A stretch of 64,000 nt of DNA, from NCBI GenBank assembly GCA_958267355.1, contig OY279575.1, positions 728,335-792,334 on the forward strand, in the 5' to 3' direction. Source of the stretch: an uncultured Alphaproteobacteria bacterium. GTDB lineage: Bacteria > Pseudomonadota > Alphaproteobacteria > JALCBB01. Numbering within the stretch: the stretch's first letter is position 1; every line of letters begins with the position of its first letter. Below the pieces are notes generated by a model that saw only the letters and a list, made by a program, of their open reading frames with translations, ran no database searches and was not told the origin of the DNA. Of the stretch, positions 24,172-31,525 are shown in pieces. A program made the translations under genes and the position numbers.

Positions 24172-25893
24172 ATGGCTGATGGAATTTCTATAAACAATGC
24201 TGTTCGCAATCTCATTGATAGCGAGCGTGAAGGAGCCTTCCTCCTTCCTAATATTCAAAGGCGTTTTATTTGGAGCGAAGATCAAATTTGCAGGCTCTTT
24301 GACTCGATACTTCGTGAATACCCTATTGGAAATTTACTTATCTGGAAAACCAATAGAGAAATTTTATACAGAGAATTTATCAAAGACTATACAGACGATA
24401 CAAAAATTGGTCGTGCATTTACTAAAAAAAGAAGCGATAGGGATAAGTATCTTATTTTAGATGGACAACAGCGGCTTCAAAGCCTCTTAATAGGATTGCG
24501 CGGCTCTTACAATGGAAAGGAACTATTTTTTAATATTCTTAGCGGCGAGGTTTCTGACCCTGAAGAAATGAAATTTGAATTTGCATTTATGAAGAGAGAT
24601 AAAATGTCTAATAGAAACGATTTCGAAAAAATTTGGGTTTCTCCCGTAGAAATTATAAATGAGAAAAAGCATGTGAAGATTCTTGATAAAATTTCTGAAA
24701 ATGCTACTCGTGCAATCACTGATTCAGAAAAGCAAAAAATTGTAGACCATGTACTTCATATGAAGGGATTGTTTATCAACAACGAAATACCTCAAAAAAT
24801 TGTGGATGATACTAAGTATGATGAAGATGGAGAAGAAGGGTATGATGAAAATGATATTGTTGAAGTATTTATACGCGCCAATGACGGAGGCACGAAACTG
24901 AGTCGCTCGGACTTACTCTTCTCTCTTTTATCTTCGGGCTGGGAGGGCGTTCAGGAAGAAATGGAAGACCTACTAGAAAAGCTTGACAACAAGGGCTTTC
25001 CGCTTGGGCGTGATTTTGTTTTAAAAACCTGCCTTACCCTTCTTGGGCAGAAATCTCGTTTTGATGTTGCAAAGTTTCGCACACCAAAAGTTCGTGAAGA
25101 AATGGAAACAGGATGGAAAAATATCACCGTGGCAATTGAGGATACTCTCGATTACGTCAAAGACAAAACTTATATTAGAAGCGGAAAAGCACTCTCTTCT
25201 AGTTATGTATTAATACCTCTGATTTATTGTCGATACAAAACTGATAGCCGTAAAGGTCTAGAAGAAATTAAAGAAATTGAAGAGTATCTACTTCGTAGCT
25301 TACTCGTCGGAGCATTTAGCGGGCAACCCGATCAGATAATTGATGAATGCGTTGAACAAATGGAACCTGATGCAAGCGGGCATATATTTGATGTCAGAAA
25401 TTTCTTTAGAATTGTGAGAGAAAAAGCTCGCAATTTAGAACTGACAAAAGATCAAATTCAAAAAGAGGGGCATGGCTCCAAGAATATTCACTTGCTTTTC
25501 AATTTTCTATATAAAGATTTTGATTATGAGCCAGTTTACGAAGGGAATTTACCACAAGTAGATCATATTTTTCCTGATTCAAAATTAAAAATTCTCAAGA
25601 CTAATGATTCAGATTCAAATAAACCAACTATGATGTACAGGAAACCTGAAAGAAATCGGTTAGGAAATTGCATGCTCCTTACAAGAGATGAGAATGGCCC
25701 TAGAGGAAAGAGAGATAAACTCCCCACCGAATGGTTTGGTGACAAAACAGCTGATTACCTCCACATGCATATGATTCCTGATGATAAAGATCTTTGGGAA
25801 ATAGAAAATTATGAAGCTTTCTGCGAAAAACGCGAGGAGCTTATTGTAGAGAGACTCTCCAAGTCTAATGAAATCTTAAAAGGTATTTCTTAA
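24172..25893 (+). CDS. GmrSD-like type IV restriction protein (DUF262 + HNH/DUF1524-type)
   Basis: A 573-residue protein. The N-terminal DUF262 region has the LPNIQRRFIWSEDQICRLFD start, YPIGNLLIW and LDGQQRLQSL (about 97-106), the ParB/Srx-like NTP-binding motif of GmrS. The C-terminal region has VDHIFPDSKL (His465) and RNRLGNCMLLTRDENGPRG, an HNH-type DUF1524 nuclease pattern of GmrD. Such proteins cut glucosylated or otherwise modified phage DNA in a nucleotide-dependent way. Here it is next to two Mrr proteins, making a modification-dependent defence cluster. The gene is strikingly AT-rich. Its last 18 bases overlap the convergent cobK gene. Confidence 0.85.
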   Translation: MADGISINNAVRNLIDSEREGAFLLPNIQRRFIWSEDQICRLFDSILREYPIGNLLIWKTNREILYREFIKDYTDDTKIGRAFTKKRSDRDKYLILDGQQRLQSLLIGLRGSYNGKELFFNILSGEVSDPEEMKFEFAFMKRDKMSNRNDFEKIWVSPVEIINEKKHVKILDKISENATRAITDSEKQKIVDHVLHMKGLFINNEIPQKIVDDTKYDEDGEEGYDENDIVEVFIRANDGGTKLSRSDLLFSLLSSGWEGVQEEMEDLLEKLDNKGFPLGRDFVLKTCLTLLGQKSRFDVAKFRTPKVREEMETGWKNITVAIEDTLDYVKDKTYIRSGKALSSSYVLIPLIYCRYKTDSRKGLEEIKEIEEYLLRSLLVGAFSGQPDQIIDECVEQMEPDASGHIFDVRNFFRIVREKARNLELTKDQIQKEGHGSKNIHLLFNFLYKDFDYEPVYEGNLPQVDHIFPDSKLKILKTNDSDSNKPTMMYRKPERNRLGNCMLLTRDENGPRGKRDKLPTEWFGDKTADYLHMHMIPDDKDLWEIENYEAFCEKREELIVERLSKSNEILKGIS

Positions 25894-26991
25894 TCTATGC
25901 ATCAAAAGCTCTACCCCATCAAATTGCCTGCTGGGGTGGGTTGGTTCGGGGGGTGGGGGGATTAGGTAGGTGGGGAGGGAGAGGGAAAGTTTTGTAGAAG
26001 CAATACCTCCGCTGTGGCGGGCAACAAGATGCGTAACCGCAAGACGCGCAAAAAGTTGTCGCTCGGACTCTAAGTCAAAGGGTCCGCGGGAGACGATGAT
26101 CTCTGCGCACCATCCGTTAAGCCAGTCTTTTAAATCGGCTTCAGGTTCTTCAGCCAAGCGTAGGTAGAACTTTGTTGCGCTCTGCTCTGCTTGTCCTGTT
26201 TGCTCTGTTTGTCCTGCTTGTCCTGCTTGTCCTGCTTGTCGGTCGGCAAAGGCTCGGGCGGCAAAGGGAGCCAGTCGTTGTGAGCCAAGGGCTAGGAAGG
26301 TGTTGGCTCCACGGGGGATGGCAAAAGCGGCTTCGGCTTCATTCGCAACGCTTTTCCAATTTCTGTGCCAATTACCCTGCCAATTACCCTGCCAATTTCT
26401 GTGCCAATTACCCTGCCCTTGCCCCCGAACACCTTGCCCTTGCCTACCTAGCCCTTGTCCGCCTTGCCCTTGCCCCTGAACGCCTTGCCCTTGCCTACCT
26501 AGCCCTTGCCCCTGAACGCCCTGAATGCCTTGCCCTTGCCTACCTAGCCCTTGTCCGCCTTGCCCTTGCCCCCGAACACCTTGCCCTTGCCTACCTAGCC
26601 CCTGAACGCCTTGCCCTTGCCCCTGAACGCCCTGAATGCCTTGCCCGCTCTGCCCGTCCTGTCCATTTGGCAGGGGGTAGAGGGGCGGGCGGACAAGCCG
26701 TAGAAGCTCCACATTCGCCCGTAGAGACGCCAAAACCGCGTTGGATGATATACGAGTCGCAAACGGGTGAGTCGCGTCTATCAGCACACGCACACGCCGC
26801 GCACAAAGCCATCTGAATAAGCCCGCTTCACCTCCGAAACCGCCCACGCGAACTGCACCCACAGGAACACGCGGAGCGCGGGTGCGTCCAGCCAGAGATG
26901 TCGTGCAGGTCAGGTGCGGAAATTCAACCGCTATACGCTCGGCTAAAGCATAAGCTTCTGCCGTGCCTCCCAGTAGAAGAATATGACTCAC
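25876..26991 (-). CDS. cobK: Precorrin-6A reductase CobK/CbiJ with a Gly-Gln repeat insertion
   Basis: Reduces precorrin-6A (or its cobalt form) with NADPH. Family features: ILLLGGTAEAYALAE at the N-terminus, VGGFGGEAGL, VLIDATHPFATRIS (about 69-82), then LALGSQRLAPFA, FYLRLAEEP and IIVSRGPFDLESERQLF with VARHSGG in the second half. The usual length is about 250 residues; this one is 371. Residues about 109-212 are a collagen-like Gly/Gln/Arg repeat (QGQGVQGLGR units), then QGNWHRNW units, sitting between the two Rossmann-like lobes. A shorter AGQAGQTEQ repeat lies near 250. The start overlaps the cbiD stop (ATGA), so the pair is translationally coupled. The 3' end overlaps the DUF262 gene on the other strand. 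Confidence 0.92.
   Translation of the reverse strand: MSHILLLGGTAEAYALAERIAVEFPHLTCTTSLAGRTRAPRVPVGAVRVGGFGGEAGLFRWLCARRVRVLIDATHPFATRISSNAVLASLRANVELLRLVRPPLYPLPNGQDGQSGQGIQGVQGQGQGVQGLGRQGQGVRGQGQGGQGLGRQGQGIQGVQGQGLGRQGQGVQGQGQGGQGLGRQGQGVRGQGQGNWHRNWQGNWQGNWHRNWKSVANEAEAAFAIPRGANTFLALGSQRLAPFAARAFADRQAGQAGQAGQTEQTGQAEQSATKFYLRLAEEPEADLKDWLNGWCAEIIVSRGPFDLESERQLFARLAVTHLVARHSGGIASTKLSLSLPTYLIPPPPEPTHPSRQFDGVELLMHRLRNTF
26336..26665. repeat. In-frame Gly/Gln repeat inside cobK
   Basis: On the + strand, CCTTGCCCTTGCCTACCTAG alternates with CCCTTGTCCGCCTTGCC and CCCTGAACGCC, and a CCAATTACCCTG / CCAATTTCTGTG unit repeats at the left end. All lengths keep the cobK frame. An additional small CTTGTCCTG repeat lies at about 26187-26240. 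Confidence 0.88.
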
Positions 26992-28535
26992 AGGCTCGCT
27001 TCTTCGGAGTAGCTTGCTAACAGCTTTCCATCACGCGCCACAATCAGAACTTCAACCGCAACAGGCGCGTCTTCCAAGCGGCGTAAAGCTTCATCATACG
27101 CCGATTTAGCAATCGCTTGCGTCAGGGCTTGGGTAAGGGCTTGCGTAAGGGTTGCGTACTGTTGCTTTTCGGTTTGTTTGTCGGTTTGCCCGTCGGTTTG
27201 TTTTTCGGTTTGCCCGTCAGCTTCTTGGAGCAAAGCTAAAACCGCTCCTGCCGAGGGTTGGATTTTAATTTGTTCGCACAGGGAGTCAGATGCACCCAGT
27301 TCGCTTAACCGCTCCGCTAAGTCAGGCAATGATACCTGGCTACGCTTAGAGTGTAAGTCTCCTGCTCCTTGGGCAAACTTACACAGCTTGCCAAATCCGC
27401 CCGCCAAAGTCAGCCGCGGTATCGGATGTTGGCGCAGATACTTCAAAGTGCCGCCGACAAAATCTCCCATATCAAGCAGAGCCGTATCAGGAAGGTCATG
27501 CAAACCCTGTGCCGTAGCTTCCGAAGTCGCTCCCGTGCTGGCAATAACATGCCCGTGCTTCAAAGCACGGGCCACATCCACGCCACGGTGAATAGACGCG
27601 ATCCACGCCGCACAGGAAAATGGGCGCACCACTCCCGTCGTGCCAAGAATAGAAAGCCCATGGCGGATACCAAGCCGCCCATTCCAAGTCTTCGCAGCAA
27701 GCACTTCGCCATTGTCTATAGCAAGCCGCACAACTAACCGTTCATCGCTGGCAAGCCGCGCAACAAAATCAGCCAGCACCGACTCCAACAAAGCACGGGG
27801 CGCAGGGTTGATCGCAGGCTCTCCCACCGCCACAGGCAAGCCCGGACAACTGACAATACCGACTCCGTCTCCTGCCAGCAGGACTATACGCCCCGCCGCA
27901 ATTTCAACCCGCGCCTTATACGGCTCAGTGCTTGACGGCAAAGGCTGGCCCATCCGCGTGCGCCAAACCCGAGCCCGTATCAAAGCACCGTGGGTTACAT
28001 CAGGATCATCTCCCGCGTCTTTCTCTATCGCCGCTTCGCACCAAGCGGAGTCAATCATGTCCTTGATGGAATCCGTGCCTGTGCCTGTGCCGTTACCCCT
28101 AGCCTTGCCACTGCCCTTACCTGCATCTGTATCTGTATCTGTGCCTGTGTCGTTACCCTTAGCCTTGCCCTTGCTGTCGCTGTTGTCTTTGCTGTCGCTG
28201 TTGCCGCTATCCCTGCCCTTGATGGTGTTATTGCCCTTGGCGGAATCATTGCCCTTAGCGGAATCATTGCCCTTAATGGTGTCAGTAGCCCTGCCCTTGC
28301 CATTGCTCCCGTTATGGCTCGTCTCAGCAAGGGCAAAAGTCGGAGTCTCCCCACGCGGCAGGGCTATCGTCACCCCAGACGGAAAAACCCGACCCCCAAA
28401 GTCAGACCCACCAAAAAACAAAGCCTCCGCCGCCGCCCGTGCCGCCGCCGCCGCACAAGCCCCCGTCGTCCAGCCAAAACGCAAGGAGCGGGCTGGCGCG
28501 TCTGGTTCAGCTCCTGTTTCTGTGCCTGCCGCCAT
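26988..28535 (-). CDS. cbiD: Cobalt-precorrin-5B C1-methyltransferase CbiD with repeat insertion
   Basis: Methylates C-1 in the early-cobalt route. The signature LRFGWTTGACAAAAARAA is at the N-terminus (about 18-36). Further family segments are GDGVGIVSCPGLPVAVGEPAINP, SILGTTGVVRPFSC, VIASTGATSE and LAGGFGKLCKFAQG. The family is about 350-380 residues; this is 515. Residues about 73-163 are a Gly/Asn/Asp/Lys/Thr repeat (KGNDSA and GTDTDTD units) placed just after the first strands. A second low-complexity stretch (EKQTDGQTDKQ, LTQALTQA) lies near the C-terminus. It is followed by cobK with an ATGA overlap. It is divergent from cobA across a short gap. Confidence 0.92.
   Translation of the reverse strand: MAAGTETGAEPDAPARSLRFGWTTGACAAAAARAAAEALFFGGSDFGGRVFPSGVTIALPRGETPTFALAETSHNGSNGKGRATDTIKGNDSAKGNDSAKGNNTIKGRDSGNSDSKDNSDSKGKAKGNDTGTDTDTDAGKGSGKARGNGTGTGTDSIKDMIDSAWCEAAIEKDAGDDPDVTHGALIRARVWRTRMGQPLPSSTEPYKARVEIAAGRIVLLAGDGVGIVSCPGLPVAVGEPAINPAPRALLESVLADFVARLASDERLVVRLAIDNGEVLAAKTWNGRLGIRHGLSILGTTGVVRPFSCAAWIASIHRGVDVARALKHGHVIASTGATSEATAQGLHDLPDTALLDMGDFVGGTLKYLRQHPIPRLTLAGGFGKLCKFAQGAGDLHSKRSQVSLPDLAERLSELGASDSLCEQIKIQPSAGAVLALLQEADGQTEKQTDGQTDKQTEKQQYATLTQALTQALTQAIAKSAYDEALRRLEDAPVAVEVLIVARDGKLLASYSEEASL
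28070..28290. repeat. In-frame repeat inside cbiD
   Basis: On the + strand, mixed units GCCTGTGCCGTTACCC, TGTATCTGTATC, GCTGTCGCTGTTG and CCCTTAGCGGAATCATTG recur and encode the Gly/Asn/Asp/Lys-rich insertion of CbiD. Confidence 0.85.
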
Positions 28536-28650
28536 AAAGCAAATTTAGAGAAGTTTTACCAATTTTGCTCACCTTTTTACGCGCCTTTTTATGCCTCCGC
28601 CGAGTGCTGGTCTGCCCGCCCGCAGGAAATTCATATACAATCGCGCTTCT

Positions 28651-29574
28651 ATGAATAGCCCTTCCACAAATAGCTCCGCCGCAGAACTCTGGAAAACCGA
28701 GCCGCCAAGCCTATCCATGCCCGCATTTGAAAGCGGCACAGTATGGATAGCAGGCGCAGGCCCAGGTGCCGCCGAACACCTAACACTCGGAGCTTTAGCA
28801 GCTCTGCGCGAAGCCGAAGTGATCGTCTATGATGCACTCGTCAGTGCCGAAGTACTAAAACTCGCCCGCCGCGGAGCCGTGCTGGAATACGCTGGCAAGC
28901 GTGGAGGCAAACCTTCCCCCAAGCAAGCCGATATCACCGAGCGGCTCATTCACCACGCCCGCAACGGCGTTAAGGTCTTGCGCTTGAAGGGGGGTGATCC
29001 GTTTGTCTTCGGACGGGGTGGCGAAGAAATCGCTGGGCTTATCCGCGCTTCTGTGCCTTTCCGTATTCTGCCAGGGATTACCGCCGCCACAGGAGCTTTA
29101 TCAGCAGCAGGAATTCCCCTAACCCATCGCGATGTCAATCAATGCGTCTCGCTGGTCACAGGACACGACGCAAGCGGCGTTGCACCCAGTGGCGTTGATT
29201 GGAGCGCACTGGCAAAAGCGTCTCCCGTGCTGGTCTTCTATATGGCACTCAAGCAGTTGGATCGTATCTGCTCCGAGCTTCTACACGGCGGTAGGCACGC
29301 CGCCGAACCCGTCGCCTTCCTAGAAAACGCCACACTACCCGAACAGCGATTGATTGAGACGACTCTCGGCGAAGCTATAACCGTAGCTGAAGTCATCGGC
29401 TTGCAACCGCCCGCCATCTTCGTCGTCGGAGAAGTCGTAGCCCGTAGATTAGTATCAAGCCAAGCCCCGCCCGCTGTCGAGTCTGCTACGGAATCCGTTA
29501 CGGAATCCGTTACGGAATCCACTACAGAAAAAACCATGCCTAACACCTACCAAGAAAGCGCAAGTCAGGGATGA
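28651..29574 (+). CDS. cobA: Uroporphyrinogen-III C-methyltransferase (SUMT)
   Basis: Methylates uroporphyrinogen III at C-2 and C-7 to make precorrin-2, the branch point to corrinoids and siroheme. The core begins TVWIAGAGPGAAEHLTLGAL and contains VIVYDALVSAEVL, KRGGKPSPKQADI, LRLKGGDPFVFGRGGEE and ILPGITAATGALSAAGIPLTHR, with VLVFYMAL later. This is the single-domain SUMT without CysG reductase domains. I choose the ATG at 28651; earlier in-frame starts add residues unlike the family. A TACAAT element at 28636-28641 could be the -10 box, which would leave almost no leader. The last ~25 residues are a Glu-Ser-Val-Thr repeat. The stop overlaps the cobB ATG (ATGA). Confidence 0.93.
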   Translation: MNSPSTNSSAAELWKTEPPSLSMPAFESGTVWIAGAGPGAAEHLTLGALAALREAEVIVYDALVSAEVLKLARRGAVLEYAGKRGGKPSPKQADITERLIHHARNGVKVLRLKGGDPFVFGRGGEEIAGLIRASVPFRILPGITAATGALSAAGIPLTHRDVNQCVSLVTGHDASGVAPSGVDWSALAKASPVLVFYMALKQLDRICSELLHGGRHAAEPVAFLENATLPEQRLIETTLGEAITVAEVIGLQPPAIFVVGEVVARRLVSSQAPPAVESATESVTESVTESTTEKTMPNTYQESASQG

Positions 29575-30965
29575 CTCGCGGCTTTATTGTTGCTGGCACA
29601 GCTTCGTCTGACGGAAAGACTCTTGTAACGCTGGGGCTTCTGGGTGCGTTTAAAGCACAGGGCTTGCGGGTTGCATCCGCTAAGGCAGGACCCGATTACA
29701 TAGACCCAACTTTCCACGAGCGGAGCACAGGCACGCCCGCCTACAACTTGGACAGCTGGGCGTTTAACCGCTCTACCCTTACGCACTTAATCGGACAAGC
29801 CACCGCCCAAGCCGACTTGCTTATCGTAGAAGGAGTCATGGGCCTGTTTGACGGAATTACAGGCGGCACGGGTAGCACTGCCGATTTAGCAACTACGATT
29901 GGCTTACCCGTTGTCTTGGTTGTGGATGCGCAGGGTGCAGGGCAATCGGTTGGCGCAACGGTGCGTGGGTTTATTTCGCAAGCCGAAAAAGCAGGCGTGC
30001 AGATAGCAGGAATTATTGCCAATCGGGTTGGGAGTCCGCGCCACCTTGCTTTGTTGCGTGAGGGGCTAGAAACCGCCGAAGTGCAAGTGCCATTCTTAGG
30101 AGCCATCAGCAATGACTCGCGTTTGCAATTGCCTTCTCGCCACTTGGGGTTAATTCCTGCCGCCGAACAAGCGGCTTTGGACTCGGCAATTGTCCGCGCA
30201 ACAGAACTTGTTGCTGAAAATTGTGCGCTTGAGGCGATAAAAGCCCTTGCCGCTACTGTACCGCCTTCTGTATCGCCTTCCGTGCCGCCTTCTGTGCCTG
30301 ATACTGCACCCGTGTCTGCACCCGAAAACACTTCTACACAAAACCCTTTACGCGGACACGAATTCCATTACGCAACGACACTACAGGAAGACACCAGCAA
30401 TGCTTCGCCGCTTTTTCAGGTGCAGGATGCACTCGGCACCGACTTAGGCACAAGCGGCTTGCGTAAAGGCTTGGTCTGTGGCTCGTTTATGCATTTGCTG
30501 ACTGCTTTTGCACCCGCTTCCTTGTTCAGAGAACAAGGAAAGCCCGTTCACTCCATCGCCATTGCCAAAGACCAAGCTTTTGCTTTTATCTATCCGCACT
30601 TTTTAGACCACTGGCACAGCAACGGAGCGCAAATACACTTCTTCTCTCCCCTAGCTGACGAAGCCCCTGTGGCTGACGCTGATTTTATCTTTTTGCCTGG
30701 GGGCTATCCAGAGCTACACGCTGAAAGACTCGCCAAGGCAAGCCGCTTTAAACAAGCCTTGCGTGAAGCCACCAGTCGCGCAAATTCTACAGACTCCAGA
30801 GTGCTTATCTACGGCGAATGCGGCGGCTATATGGCACTTGGCGAGTCACTAATTGACGCAGAAGGCAAAAAACACCCAATGGTCGGACTCCTACCCCTAG
30901 AAACTTCGTTCCAAGACCGTAAGCTCCATCTCGGCTACCGCCAAGTGGAAGTCATCAAGGCCTAA
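29571..30965 (+). CDS. cobB: Cobyrinate a,c-diamide synthase (CobB/CbiA) with circularly permuted amidotransferase domain
   Basis: Amidates the a and c side chains using glutamine and ATP. Residues 1-215 are the normal synthetase domain: VAGTASSDGKT (P-loop), KAGPDYIDPTFH, VEGVMGLFDG and IANRVGSPRH. A Pro/Ser/Val repeat linker follows (about 230-258). Normally the GATase domain then runs from an 'IAIAKDQAF' start, through the GECGGYM nucleophile, to the final RGHEFHY...GSF.HL segment with the catalytic His. Here RGHEFHYAT (261-269) to GSFMHL (304-309) comes first; then IAIAKDQAFAFIYPHFLDHW (329-348), LPGGYPELHA and GECGGYM (Cys417); and the protein ends at LHLGYRQVEVIKA (464), exactly where RGHEFHY should follow. 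All pieces are in one frame, and no second copy lies downstream. The gene overlaps cobA by ATGA. Confidence 0.9.
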   Translation: MTRGFIVAGTASSDGKTLVTLGLLGAFKAQGLRVASAKAGPDYIDPTFHERSTGTPAYNLDSWAFNRSTLTHLIGQATAQADLLIVEGVMGLFDGITGGTGSTADLATTIGLPVVLVVDAQGAGQSVGATVRGFISQAEKAGVQIAGIIANRVGSPRHLALLREGLETAEVQVPFLGAISNDSRLQLPSRHLGLIPAAEQAALDSAIVRATELVAENCALEAIKALAATVPPSVSPSVPPSVPDTAPVSAPENTSTQNPLRGHEFHYATTLQEDTSNASPLFQVQDALGTDLGTSGLRKGLVCGSFMHLLTAFAPASLFREQGKPVHSIAIAKDQAFAFIYPHFLDHWHSNGAQIHFFSPLADEAPVADADFIFLPGGYPELHAERLAKASRFKQALREATSRANSTDSRVLIYGECGGYMALGESLIDAEGKKHPMVGLLPLETSFQDRKLHLGYRQVEVIKA

Positions 30966-30984
30966 CACAGCTTTGCCCAAAGTA

Positions 30985-31200
30985 GCTTTCTGGGGGGCAA
31001 TTTCTAGGGGGTAATTTCTAGGTGGTAATTTCTAGGGGGGGGAATTTCTAGGTGGTGATTTCTAGGTAGTAATTTCTAGGGAGTGATAAAGCGGCTTTGC
31101 CTAAGATGGCTTTAAAAGTGCTCTGTAAGCACTCCTAAGGCACCTAGAACGCCTAGAATACCTAAAACATATAAAACACCTAAAACATATAAAATGCCCA
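30985..31200. repeat. GTAATTTCTAGGTG and CCTAAAACATATAAA tandem repeats
   Basis: About seven copies of a 14-17 base unit (AATTTCTAGGTGGT and variants) follow cobB at 30985-31085. After a short gap, copies of ACCTAGAACGCC / ACCTAAAACATATAAA and then ATGCCCAGATACA occupy about 31140-31230, up to the tRNA-Ala gene. Confidence 0.8.
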
Positions 31201-31237
31201 GATACACATATAAAATGCCCAGATACATAAGAAGACT

Positions 31238-31313
<76 letters not shown>

Positions 31314-31525
31314 GTGCCTAAAACAAATACCAGCAGTACAATACCTCTCCAAGTCAGAATACCTGCCACAAGCCTGTGCGTCTAGGCTCGTATCTCTAGG
31401 CTTGTCTCTAAGCTCGTGGCTGGGCAGGCTGTCTAGACTTGCACCCGCCGCTGGTTCATTATCCTAGCAGTCTGACACTCCCAACGCGCACCCCCAACGC
31501 GCACTCCCAATACGGAAAACCCATC

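Noticed and set aside
27640..28548. Long + strand open frame opposite cbiD
   Set aside because: The opposite strand has a full CbiD. The antisense frame stays open because of the repeat DNA, and its translation (Leu/Pro/Ser-rich) resembles no protein.
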